Shown piece after piece: positions 1 to 12,900 of a stretch of 64,000 nucleotides of DNA. Origin of the DNA: Sisyra terminalis (lineage: Eukaryota > Arthropoda > Insecta > Neuroptera > Sisyridae); NCBI GenBank assembly GCA_958496175.1, contig OY292277.1, positions 24,508,282-24,572,281 of the forward strand, read 5' to 3'. Position 1 is the stretch's first letter. Each line of letters begins with the position of its first letter. The notes beneath the pieces are model-generated. The model searched no databases. It was given only the letters and a program-made list of their open reading frames with translations, and had not been told where the DNA came from. Made by a program: the position numbers and the translations under genes.

Positions 1-3000
1 TCATGTTGCGTGTATCAAAGGAAGTTATACGATGGTTGAAAAACTTTTAGATCAAGGACATCCTATTAATGAAAGAGATAATTCTGGTTGGACACCATTA
101 CATGAAGCATGTAATCATGGACATTTAGAAATAGTTGAGTTGCTTGTAAATCATGGTGCTTCAATTAATGATAGAGGTGGAAAACATTGTGGTGGATGTA
201 CACCATTACTTGATGCTGCTGGGAATGGGCATTTAGATATAGTCGAACTTCTAATAAAACGAGGCGCTTCGGCAACCACGCAAGATGATGCCGGAAGAAA
301 TGTTTTGGATATTCTTATAAAATGGCATGAAGAAAATATCCCCTTATCGGAATTGGACGAAAATAAATATAACACTATCGTTAATCGATTAAAAAACGAT
401 TTAAAATCTCTTGGTTGGGTAGAAAATCAAAGTAAGACTTCACCATGTAAATCAACATTTAAAGGAAACAGAAGAAACGTAAGCTTAATAGACGATGATT
501 TTAATAATGTGTATCATCAATCAAATTCTTCATTTAAAAAAATGAAAATTTCTTCAAGTCAATCATATTCTTCACCTGAAAAGAAAAATAGGGTAAATCG
601 CAACCGAATCGCTGTTGACGATAATGATGATTTGGTTGAACAGGCATCAACTTCTTCGGCAAGTTCTGAATATAAAAAAGTAATGAATCATATACGTGGA
701 AAAATTGACTCAAAACCAAGTCCATCTAAAAGTAACTCGACTATAAATAGTTTAATACCGGAAAGCGATAATGTAATTGACGATTGGCTTATTGATGATA
801 CAGAACCGAGCCGAGTTTTCAAACGTAAAAGAGTGTCATCCCCTGAGTTAAGTGTATCCAAGTTTAAACCTACTAAAAGTGAAATCCAACTAAACGTACG
901 AAGAAATATATCTTCTTCGTTGAGTTTACCTAGTGACGAAAACCGAAAAATTCAAAGTTCTCTACTATCAACTGGATTCAGCAAAAGAAGGAGTAATGAT
1001 TCAATAGAATCAGTGAACACTCAGAGTAGTTTTGGAAGTACTCAAGCCGAAACATTACTTAATGATACAATTAATAGCACTCAATTTGTAAAAAGTCTAC
1101 GTATTGATATTCACATAGAAGATACACTGTGGATTATTCCGATTGATCCCAACAAAACGCATATTAATACTATAGAATGGCTAGCGGCGGAAGCAGCGAA
1201 GCGTTACTATAAGTAATTTAATATAATTAATAGTGTCCGATCGAAATGAATTTTGAAAGTCGGCTTTGGATCTTTATTAGTTTCAAGAGAATTCTTTTAT
1301 TTATTTCTTTTTTAAATTTTTTTACCTAATTACAAAGAAGTGATTATAATTTAAGGACAATCCATTTGTTTGAAACAATAGCTTAATTGATAAATATTTA
1401 ATACGTTTATTAAACATTTATATTTGTATTTTATATTATTTATATTTACATTTATACATTTATATTTGCCAATCACTTCTGAAAACCGAATGAAAATTTA
1501 CGAACATAATTTCGTTTTCGGTCGTAATTTGTAATTTCGCTAGAAACTAAATTGGAATTCCAATTTAGTGCTGAAACCGGAATTGTAAATTCGATCGGAC
1601 AATATGAACAAATGATTCAAAAATTGCTCAGTTTTGATGGTTGTAGTGTTGTTGAAAGATAATAAGAGACGACAGATCGTTACCTTATAAGTAATTGTTC
1701 TTTTGGTTTATTCTGAATTAGCCTCACGTTGGCATAATGGGAAAATAATAGGTTTTTAAGAATACAAGGTTTTTCTGAATGTTTTTTTTCTGCCATTGAA
1801 GTATTAACACTATATGTTTATAATTCATAAAAAATAAATTACTGTACAAATTGCATGCGCTATAATTTACTAAAAATTAACTATAAAACTCAACACTGTA
1901 CTATTGTTTAAGAAAACGGATATATTGTTCATAGAAACATATTTCGAATGCCTAATAATGTCCATTAGTAAGTATCAAGCAGTATTAGGTTTCTCCACAT
2001 CCGCGATAAATATTACTACACAGAAATTGAATGATTATAAAAATCTTATTTATATAATATGACCGTACATTGGACGAAAATAGCATTGACTTGAAAAGAC
2101 AAGATAGTAATAAACCAATTTTATTATTTTATTAATAACACTACATCCAATAATATAAGTAGCTTTTATTGGCTATATTATATTAAAATTTAGTAAAGTA
2201 GATTTATTTTTAGCCAAAAAGGCCGGTTTCCTGTATTGGAATTAATCACCAAAGATAAAGGCATTTTTAATAGTACGGACAATTTATCGTTAATCACACA
2301 CTTTAGTGAATTATATTCCAATATACTGTCATGGAATAATCCTCCAATTGCAAATCGATATTTCGATCAATGCAAATTACTAAAATTAGGTAAAATTAAA
2401 ATGTTAGGATTGCTTATATATTTTGAATTATTTTATCTGTATTTTTCTGTTGCAGTTGTTAACCAAAGAATATTTAGATATTTAGACAGCAAAAGACGAG
2501 AGTTGGTTTTGGATTTTTCCCACTTTGGACTTACATATCAAAAAGCTGTACCTATAATATTAGCTTTGAGATACCATGAACGTGTGGAGGAAATAAACTT
2601 GGCTTCCAATTTTTTGGGAGACGAAAATTTAAAAGCCTTTTTTGAATATTTGCCCACGATATCAAATGTAAAGAAAGTTACTTTTTCTTGTAATATTATT
2701 ACAAAAAAGGGAATTTCTACAATATCTCAAATTTGTTTTCAATATGACCGAAACGTTAAGCTATCCGAAATTGATTTCAGTTTTAACACTCTTGAAAACG
2801 AATCTTTCGAAGATTTACTATCTTTAACATCTTATTTAAATTTAGAAAAGTTAAGACTGGCATCCTGTGCATTTGATGAAAATCTATTGAATAATTGCTC
2901 AATAATAAATTTAAATCATCTTAAAACTTTATCTACATTAGATCTGAGTGAAAACCAAATTGGTGCTTCAGTTCTTCGTAAACTTTTAAATGGTTTAGAT

Positions 3001-3569
3001 CACTGCATTGTTAAAGAATTATATTTAGCATCCACTACTGCAAATGATGGAAGCATTGTTTCTGAGTTGATTGAATTTTTTGAACAAAAGCCTCCTTCTA
3101 ATTTAGAAATTTTGGATCTCAGAAACTGTCAAGTAGAGGATTATGAACTATTAAAATTGATTCCGTAAGAAAAGTTCAAAATAAAATTTGACTTAAAATT
3201 AATATTACTTATTTATATTACAGACTCTTACAAAAATGTGATAATCTAAAGGAATTGTGCTTATCACAAAATGATAAATTAACAATGATTTCCTTACAAA
3301 CTTTGATTGGGAATGGAGCATTTGTGGAAACATTAAAGTTGGAGTTTTGCTCAAAACTTTACAATGAAGTTCGAGCTGATGATGAGCTATTTTTGAATGA
3401 AAAGAGTTTAGATAAAAAAAATAATAAACTACGATTATTTCAAACAACTTGTTCGTCACCAAATGCAGTTACTATGTTACAAAAATTTTGGAATTCTCTA
3501 TGGGAAGATGAAGCTATTATTAAACACTGCATGAATACTTACTATTATTTTTCAGTGAATGATTTTTAA
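1..3569 (+). CDS. TONSL: Tonsoku-like protein (TONSL), 5'-partial
   Basis: TONSL family proteins, with MMS22L, act in homologous recombination repair at stalled forks, and their ankyrin repeats read unmodified H4K20 on new chromatin. Exons seen: 1-1212 (open at the window edge; the frame continues upstream of the Met at 32), 2214-2389, 2456-3164 and 3224-3569 (stop). Intron phases agree at every junction. Exon 1 encodes ankyrin repeats (GWTPLHEACNHGHLEIVELL and the CTPLLDAAGNGHLDIVELL repeat), then about 200 Ser/Lys-rich, probably disordered residues, and ends in the family's conserved WLAAEAAKRYY block, which continues across intron 1. Exons 2-4 are leucine-rich repeats (for example TLDLSENQIG, EEINLASNFLG). 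The TPR N-terminus expected of the family lies outside the window. Intron 2390-2455 is 66 bp, in frame and stop-free. AATAAA-like signals follow at about 3624 and 3702. Family assignment rests on domain order and the conserved block. Confidence 0.9.
1231..1605. mobile_element. Small TIR element in TONSL intron 1
   Basis: Terminal inverted repeats TAGTGTCCGATCGA on the left and TCGATCGGACAATA on the right bound about 375 bp inside intron 1 (1213-2213). The interior holds a perfect 24-bp palindrome at 1543-1566. There is no coding capacity. TA at both ends would suit a Tc1/mariner-type MITE, but the superfamily is inferred only. Confidence 0.5.
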
Positions 3570-6500
3570 AGACTATTATCAGATACACTGTGAACATTTA
3601 CTATTTTTCCTCAGTTATTCTTAATAAAATTATATATATTTTTATTTTTATATGAAAAAATTGTATTCTATGCCTTCTATGCGTTGTTGATTTTAAAACT
3701 AAATAAATACAAAATTGAATGTTTAAAATATTGTATTTTTTTTGAAAATAAAAACTTATTCTCCCAATTGTACTGTTTTTTTTTTTAATTGAAAAACTTT
3801 TTGATTAGGTAGAAATATGTTAAAATACATGTCCACAGTCTGCACGAAAGCAATTATTTATATATCAAAATCGTACTTTATTTGTTATAATTTAAACGTA
3901 AAATCTGCGGTAAAATATTCATACTAAGAATATAAATCGTTTTATACGATACATAAAAATACTTATTACTGTTAAAAATCCTAAAATTGCTTATAACATG
4001 AAAAATGAATAGATAATATGCACATATTTTATTTTTTAATCGATGACGGACATTATTATAGTGAGGAAAAACCAACTTTTAGTTTTGAAAAATTATTAAA
4101 TTTAAAAAGCAAGTGAAAGTTCAAAAACGATGATTGCGCTTATGGGGTTTCTAAAAATGTCACAGTTCATTTATAGAAACCGAGATGAAAACAGATCATT
4201 GAGCGGCTATCATATGAACAGTAATAATTTACACAAATTTTCACATTTTCCGCAATGGCAAACATTTTTATACATTAAATATTACTCTCAATTTTTATTC
4301 TCTATAAATTAGAGATTAATTGTGTTTTGTGTACGTAAAAACTAAGCTTTTCAATATACAATTCAATTCTGAATCTTTTAATTCAACTAAGAAAAACTGT
4401 TTTTCCAAACGATCCAACCATAATTCAAATATGAAGCTAGATCCAGTGAATAATATTCTAAAGGTTTAAAAAATATTCACTAGGTTTATTTTTTTCTCAA
4501 CAATAAGTAAACCAATTTGACTGATATTTACATATTAAGAAACTATATAGTCGTACTATACTCAGAAATAATAATAGCTTTTGATCTTCTATATAACTAT
4601 TTGAAACAGATAATTTCTCTACTTCTCTGTTCAGATGACTAATTGTAAAGTTATTTCTAACAGATAAACCAACATACTTCTTTGAAAAATTCACGAATTG
4701 TAACAAAATATATCTGGTCACACTAACTTTCAAATATAACAAATAGTTTCAATTATTAACATTTAGTTTGAACGATTTAAATTGCCTTATTTAAATTACT
4801 ATTTGTGTTTAAATTTATTTGTCATAACAAAAAGTTTATTAGATTTTGAAGTTTCTGTACTGTGACGTCATTTTAATGCTGGGTCAATAGGAGCTTGTTT
4901 TAGGCATTTTAATTTTAACGATTTTGTATACGATGTATACGATGTGTACGATGTATTTTTAAAGGAATATTTTTTAGATTTAACAAGTAAAGTTAAAAAT
5001 CAACAGCTACATTATGTTTTCTTATTAGTTTAGAACTTTTGTAAACATTTTAAATAATTTTTAGGACATAAGTATTATCGTCTATTCACAGTGACATTTT
5101 TATTTTACTAATTAATTTTAAATTGTCATAAATTGAAAAATAATAAACTTTAAAAAAATGGATTTTGGGATTCAAATTATTCTGATTAGGTTTTATGATC
5201 AGGACGTTATTTTAATATATTTTTGATTTGTTTTCGAGTGCAATTGAAATTTTATAGCTTTTAAAAAAGTGTTTAGGTTACATAATAATTGCTCCCAATG
5301 TGAATAATACAGCTTCGTTAAATGTTAACAAATTTTATGTCGAATAATTAATACACTGCTCCATAAATTGGCTTAAAACAAGTTTGAGTATTAATATAAC
5401 AACTAACCTTATTCCATCAGTATAAAATAAATACAAACAAATTTTATATGACGTTGGAGGGAAAACTTCAACCTCGCGGGAAACTGAACCTGCCATAAGA
5501 GAGAAAACAGAAAAATATCATAATTATAAATTTTTGTTACTGTAAATTTCAACAATGTATTAAAGGGAAATAAAAAATATAGAAAAACTTTTTGTTTGAA
5601 CTAAAATACCTAAATTATTAACTTTTTGTTTCTCCTAATCGATCATGAATCTCAATTGAGATTAAAACCTAGTAATGTTTGAAAAAACAATTCAAATTGG
5701 GCATATGGATTTACATGTATTGAGTGAGTCATGGTCTCTCGACCCCGGTAAATTAACAAACAACAAAACCAATTTAAAACAAAGTAGGTAAATTCCAAAT
5801 AACTAACAAATTAATATACAAAACTCGTGAAAATAATTTCGAATCAATTTAAACGTGTGGAAATTGTGATACATTGCTCTTATATATTTACTGTCGATCA
5901 GGAGAGGAAAAAGTTAATATTTTTGGTTATTTTTGCCTTAAAAAAATAATAGGGTTTCCACATTTTTGATAAAACAGCTCTTTCTGAGGTTTCATAAATG
6001 TAAAATTCAAAAAAAAAGGAATAAGATATAATTTCAGTTCTTTCAATCCATTTAATTTTCATAAATATTAAAAAATTAATACCTATTTTGCCTCTTTTGA
6101 AAATGATTCTTACTTTAAAAGTCTAAAACAATAATATTTTAAGTAATTGTTGTAATTAGTTGTATTGAAGTCATTCATATGGAATGTGTACTAATAATAA
6201 AAGTGTAGACTAGCCGTATAATTTATCAATGAAAACCAAGAGTACACTCTATAGTTTTAACTTTAGGTAGGAACATTCCCATCGATCCTCTTTAATGTAA
6301 TTAGGAAATAAGAATAATAAAACTTGAGCGAAGAGGATATGAGGCTCCCCTGGGTGAGTAATAACTACATTGATTTACTCCAATCAAAGTACATTTTAAA
6401 AATATGTATTTTTCAAAAAAAAAAATACTTCAATGTAAGTTTTACTAAAGCGTCACCTACTTCAATAAATAAAAATTATGACTATAAATAGCACAAAAAT

Positions 6501-6914
6501 TTTGAAATATTCTTATCTTCAAAGATGTTAGTTTCAAAATTTTCCCAGAAAAAAATACGATTCATGAGAATATATTTTATCTGCACGTATTGATTTTTTT
6601 TAGTTAAATGTTTTTGTTTTTTTGATTTTAATACAATGAGAGTTCCATTGAAAATAGGGTACGTTTGTAAAAAAGAAACGGGAGCTCTTGTGATTGATAA
6701 TTGGATCAAAAAAGCGATAATATATATTTTAATGAGTAAGAGTGGCAGAGCCGACCCCGGGTCAAATTATCATAATAACAAACTACGATACGGATATTAA
6801 CGCAAACTTGGTTTATCATGTCTTTGATTCACATCGTGTCCATTTTTTGAGTACCACAATAAAATTGTAACAAAGTAATTAAATTCCTAAGATTTCCAAA
6901 TTTCAATTTTAGTG
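3570..6914. other. Intergenic spacer, TONSL to TEP
   Basis: No coding exon can be supported; the open frames here are short, AT-rich and lack family resemblance. A small run of about nine-base units (gtatacgat-like) lies at 4926-4956. The end of the spacer should contain the TEP promoter and 5' UTR, but I see no convincing TATA box or initiator. Confidence 0.6.
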
Positions 6915-9900
6915 ATGTTAAAGTGGTGGAGGATTGTCGCTTTGCTCGTGTGTACTTTAATAAATTGTAGTTTAGGAAATGATCATCATGCGAAGCGGTA
7001 AGCATTGTTGTAGACTTAAATAAAAAAATATGTACTCGTAAATTTTTCATTGATATATGATATTTTTTAAAACAGGGGCTTTGTTTTTATTGCACCAAAG
7101 AGATTACTAGCCGATAGTTTAGAAACAGTTTGTTTATCTTTGCATAATAGAACTACACCGGCTTTTGTAGTACTGGATCTCTTACATGCAGAAAATGACG
7201 AACGAATTGCATCTACACAGCACACAATTTACGAAGGTTTGTTTTTCCAGTTTCTCATACATTTATGTCTTCATTATGGGTGCTTTATAAAGGCCAAATG
7301 CTAAAAATATCTCAAAAACTGAACTGAAAATCAGTTCGAAGAATGGGATATTGATAATTTGTTCTGTCTTCTTTTTATGAAGCTTCAAATATGAAGGGAC
7401 CAAACAATTAATTTTATTAAAATGAACGTTAGTTTCCTTGTTACGAGCTTTAGAATAGAAAATGACTCAGTCGTTGGAATTAATTTTAACTGTCACATTT
7501 CAATTACTCGTAACGGGTTTTATTTGATTTAATTTGATGCAATTGATAGCTGATTATATTAAACATGCTTTTCAGTAAAGGAAATCGTTATAGTATGCGT
7601 TATGGTTTTTAATATATTTCTTATTTCAATGTGTAAATGTTAACGGAAAAATAAATAGAATTTTATATTCAAACTATATAATTCTCTCTATTTCCTCTTC
7701 GTGGTATACTAATATACCGACCGTGATATATAGGGATTGTTACAATTTTCTCTATTAAAAATAGCGCATAGTTCAAAAGTGCGATTTTACATCTTAAAAA
7801 ACATAAATCTCACTAACTAATTAGTTCGAACAATAAATTCCCACCTTTTTTTATTAATTTTTAAAGACCTTTCGACCTAGTAAATAGTACCCCTAGTACC
7901 CTATATTATTATACATCGTCAACCTAAAGTATTAACCTGCTAATTCTAACCATTTTAACAGTTTTTACAGGGTGAATACAAGCCACATAAGTTTTTACAG
8001 ATAAAAGGTTTTCGTTTCATGTTATATTTTGAAATTTATATATTTCAAGTGATTTATCAATTCGTCACTCGATAGAACTTTGTATTCCCTTTTTAATGGA
8101 GTGAAAAAAATAATTAAAAATGGACTTAGCAGGTTAACACTTTAGGCCGACACATTATACAAAATGATTTTTTTTTTGTCACTTATTTTTTTGCAAAGGA
8201 TAACTACCGTTGTCGTTAAGTGAGTGCTAAAATAGATTTTAACTAAATACCAAAATTTTAACAAAATAGATTCAGCTTTACTTGTCGAGTTAGCAATAGA
8301 CGTGTATACAGACATACAGACATTAATTTTAAAACCAATACGTTTGGATTACGAGATTCTAAAATAAATATTTATTCCGAAATTGGAAAGAAATGAAAAT
8401 AATCAGTCAGGCTCTTTAATTTTATATATTTTTATAGAGTATAGATTAGTACCTGCAGAATATTGTAGACTGTAGAGCAGTGTTTCGCAACAGGAAAGCA
8501 CGGCCTCCAAGGGGGCCTTGGATCTCCTGCTAGGAAGCTGCGAAATATTTCTTTAATTAGTAGTTTATAAATAAAGTACTGCTGGCTACTGAAGTATAAA
8601 CTTTTTGGGGAGAAGAGCCTTGGATTTGTTTTCTGATTTAGGAGGTCGCTGTATGAAAAAATTCGAGTAGCACTGCTGTAGAATACAGCCTACGTTGATC
8701 ATTAAATAACTATTATTACCAGAGTTTAAAATTAGGTACATATTCATAGAAAGCTTAAATCAGCTTAAACCAAACAGATACCATTGTAATGTCAATTAAA
8801 AAGTAAATTTAGATTCCACTTAGCTTTCATTTTCTGTTTTGTACTATTTTGAGAAAGATATATCAATTTATTGTGAGCTAAACCCACAATTTAATAATTA
8901 GTTATAGCCTTATAGGGTTCAAAATTTGTGAATTGTATTTTCAAAAATTAGGTTGGCGAATTCAAAATCCAAAAATTAATAGTGAAATTTGAATAAAATA
9001 AAAATATTATATTTGTTGATATGATGGTTTATACACTGTTTATAAAGACTTTTGGATATGTTGTTTGTTCTTTGAAAATTGAATTAATTCATATGTAGCA
9101 CTCCCACAATCGGCTTCAGAAGTCGAACTTCGTAAAATCTGTTCTTAGCTGATTTTTATCTGAAAACAGCAATATTTCTGCTACATTTCAAGTTTATAGG
9201 TATGTCTTATGATTCCAAAGAGCTCGTGAAGAGTATAATTCTACAAATTAAGCCAACGACAATATATTTTCATTATATACTAGCTGGTAAGACGCTACTT
9301 GCCAGTCTATATTATAGTGACTAAATAAAGAAAAAAAGAAATAACGAAATATTAGTAAAAGCATTTGAAAAATATATGAAATGATATATTTATAACCAGC
9401 ATTTAGGTAAAATGGGGTAGATTTACGAGAGAAGTTAATAAAAAATAGTTTATAGCGTTCTTGATTTGGTAAAATTTGTGTGTATCTGCCCTTTTTATTG
9501 TACATTATACTGTAACGTGACGTTTCAAAACTGTATTGAGTTCGCGTTATTAGTTCTTTAATTTCTTTGGAAATAAATAATCACTTTCACACTTAACAAT
9601 CACTTGTATTATTAAACTTGTCAAAACAATCACTCAAATGACAATAATCACTTATAATCGAAATCACAATAAAATAACAATCGCTTTGTTATCGCTTTGT
9701 TGTAACGGAAATTCAAAACTGAACCTCGATACTGAACTCCTTATATACCCGCAACCCGTTTCTCGAATATTCTATATGTGCATTCGCATTGGTGGGAAAG
9801 AGAAAGGAGTCACGAAGCCAATCGCGTGCCGGCATAGCACAGAGACAGACTTCGTTCTTTTCTGTTACAATACAATAAATAAGAAGATAATTCAGGCTGC

Positions 9901-12900
9901 TTAAGATAGTTTTTTTTAATATTTTTTAATATTCAAATTAGCTACGTTTCGTTACGTATCGTAACTTCATCAGGCTTCTTGAATCGCAAAAAATATAATA
10001 TTTTCAATTTAAATTCAATAAATTTGTTGAATTTAAATGAATAATAAATTAATAAATAAATTTATTGAATTTAAATTGAAAATATTATATTTTTTGTGAT
10101 TCAAGAAGCGTAATGAAGTAGCGATACGTAACGAAACGTAGCTAATTTGAATATTAAAAAATATTAAATAAAAAAAAACGATCTTAAACGATCTGAATTT
10201 TATCATATATTATAAAATGTTAGTAAGCTATTGTAGTATTATCGTTGAAAACTTTATACTTTTAATCAAAGTTAAGTAACGATGAAAAATTTCTTTACTA
10301 ATATTTAAGTAACTTATTTCTCAACTTTATTCAATCAGGATCTAAAGAGAAAGATTTTCAACTTTAATGATAATTTTTTCTGTAAATATTTTTTGTAATT
10401 CACGTTAGATGTAAAAGGATAGGAAATTTATATGAAATAACACAATTTCTGTGTGGAACTAATTATTATAATACTATGTTGCCATTATAAATGCAAATAA
10501 TTATACATAGTGAAAAACCTTAAGAAATTTTTAATATGAGATATATTTTTTTTAATTGTAGCTAATGGAGATTGTATGGATTTATTTATCCCAGCGACAA
10601 TGGAAATTCGCGGTAGATTACATTTGAAAATTCATTTTGAACATGATGTCGATTACACAATCAATAGTATAAAAGAAGTTCATATCCAACATGATCCAAC
10701 AATAACATTTATTGAAACAGATAAAAGTGTTTATAAACCAGGACAACTTGTACAAATTCGAATTCTTACTCTCCGAAATGATTTAAGACCATTGTTGAAC
10801 GAACCGGTAATTAATAGTTAACGTTTTATAAATCTTCTTAAATATTTTCTTTTAATTCATTTTTTTATACTTTATTTAGATTCCAAAAGTATGGATAGAA
10901 AACCCAAGTGAAGTTCGTGTAGCACAATGGACTAATTTAACCACCGAAATGGGGATGATTCAAATTTCATTTCAGTTATCACAAGAACCAATGATGGTAC
11001 ACTTTTTTTTTATTAATATTGAATTAATTAAATAAATATAGCACGTTTCACTTGGCAAATAATTTTAGGGTACTTGGAGTATAAAATTTGAGAAGAAAAA
11101 TCCAAATCTACCAAAAGAAATTAAATATTTTCAAGTGAAAAAATATGTATTACCTCGATTTGAAGTTAAAATTCATTACGATGAAAATATTTTGGCTGAT
11201 ACTGAAACTGTAAAGTGGCAAATTTGTGCGAAGTAAAACTAAAATTAAGTTAATTATTGGGGCATAAATTAACATTGTTAATGTTTTAGGTATTCTTATG
11301 GTCAACCAGTTAAAGGACAGTTGCACGTGAAGATATTTCCAGAAACTCCAGCTTGGAGAATGTGGAAAAAATCAAAGCAACCGGACATAAATTTATTGAA
11401 AAATGTATGTAAAAAAAACGAGGGTAACCTGGTATGAGAGTCATTCTAAACATTTGAAATAACTGTTTTGTTTTGTAAAATATTGCATTTTGCAAACAAG
11501 GGTCAAAAAGAGAAAACGTATAGCCCTTTAGTTTTAGTTATAATACAAAAAGAAAAGTGCGTGTACTTTTGGACACATACTGGCACATACCTCCTACCTG
11601 GATTCCCAGTAGGAGTTCTAGGGCTCCCTATGAGGTCACTCTCCCAATTTGAGATGCATTGAATAAGATGATTCCTGGATTTCATAGAAAATTGTCGGGC
11701 AAAATTAGGACCAAAAGATCCGATGAATCTCTAAAAGTGAAAACATTTTTTTAAATATCTAAAAGTTTTGAAGTTTTCTTTAACATTTATATTGGGAAAA
11801 GTTTCCAAACATGATGAAGACAGGTATTTTGGAAAAGCCCAATATTACCGTCCATCACAACACTCCCGCCTGTCTCTGGATGGATAAAAATATGTTATTA
11901 ATAATTACTATATGTTTAAACGACAGGTAACTACTAAAGATGGATGTCAATTGATTGAAGTATCTGGGATTGAACTAGGCTTACGAGAATGGGAAATCGC
12001 ACCAAGCCATATATTTTTAACAGCATCTTATGAAGAAGCTGGAACTGGACGTGTGGAAAACTCGACAGCTAAATCTACTGTACTACATCAAGCATTAAAA
12101 ATTGATTTTCAGCCATATTCTCCACAATATTTCAAACCTGTTCTACCTTATATTGGAAAGGTGTCATATAAATCAATGAACCTTTGGCTCCAAGTTATGT
12201 ATTTCAATCAATTCATTTCATTTTAGCTTCACGTTTCATATACAACCGATAAAGAAAAAGTTGCATTTAATGAAACAATTCAGCTATGCTTAAGAGTTCG
12301 TGCTCGTAATGAATGGCGGAAAATTTTAGTCGAATGCAAAAATTTTACGACTGATTCTGAAGGTTTTATCGATTTCCTAATACCACCTCAGCATAAAAAT
12401 ATTGTGGTTCTTTCTTTTGTGGTTTGTAATAATTGATTGTGTAGTAAATCGATTCATTAACAACTATTCATCTTTTAGGCTGTAGCTGTAAATTATCAAA
12501 CTAAATATTATTCCCAAGAAAAACGATGGCGAATTTTTATGGATCAAGCATCGTCAATGTTTACAGTTCGATCATGGTACTCGCCTACGGATAGTTATAT
12601 TGAACTAATTACAGATGTATCTAAAGCAGCAGAGTGTGGAAAACCATTAGTATATTTCGCATACTTCACAGTTTCTGCTACAAATGAAACCAAAGCATTT
12701 GAAGATAATCCTCCAACGTTTTTCTATGCGGTAGGTATACATTTGAATATTGGTAATAGATTCTTAATTACAAATTGCATTGCAGATTAAATCTCGAGGA
12801 GATTTAGTTAAATTTGGAACAATTGAAACATCACAAATTCAAACTGTTAATCCTGAAGATTTTAAAAACTATGAACATTTACTTGGAACTGTTGATGGAG

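Noticed and set aside
32..1216. A complete gene starting at the Met at 32 and ending at the stop at 1216
   Set aside because: The frame is open upstream with more ankyrin residues, and a GTAATT donor at 1213 joins in phase to a conserved TONSL block at 2214; the stop is intronic.
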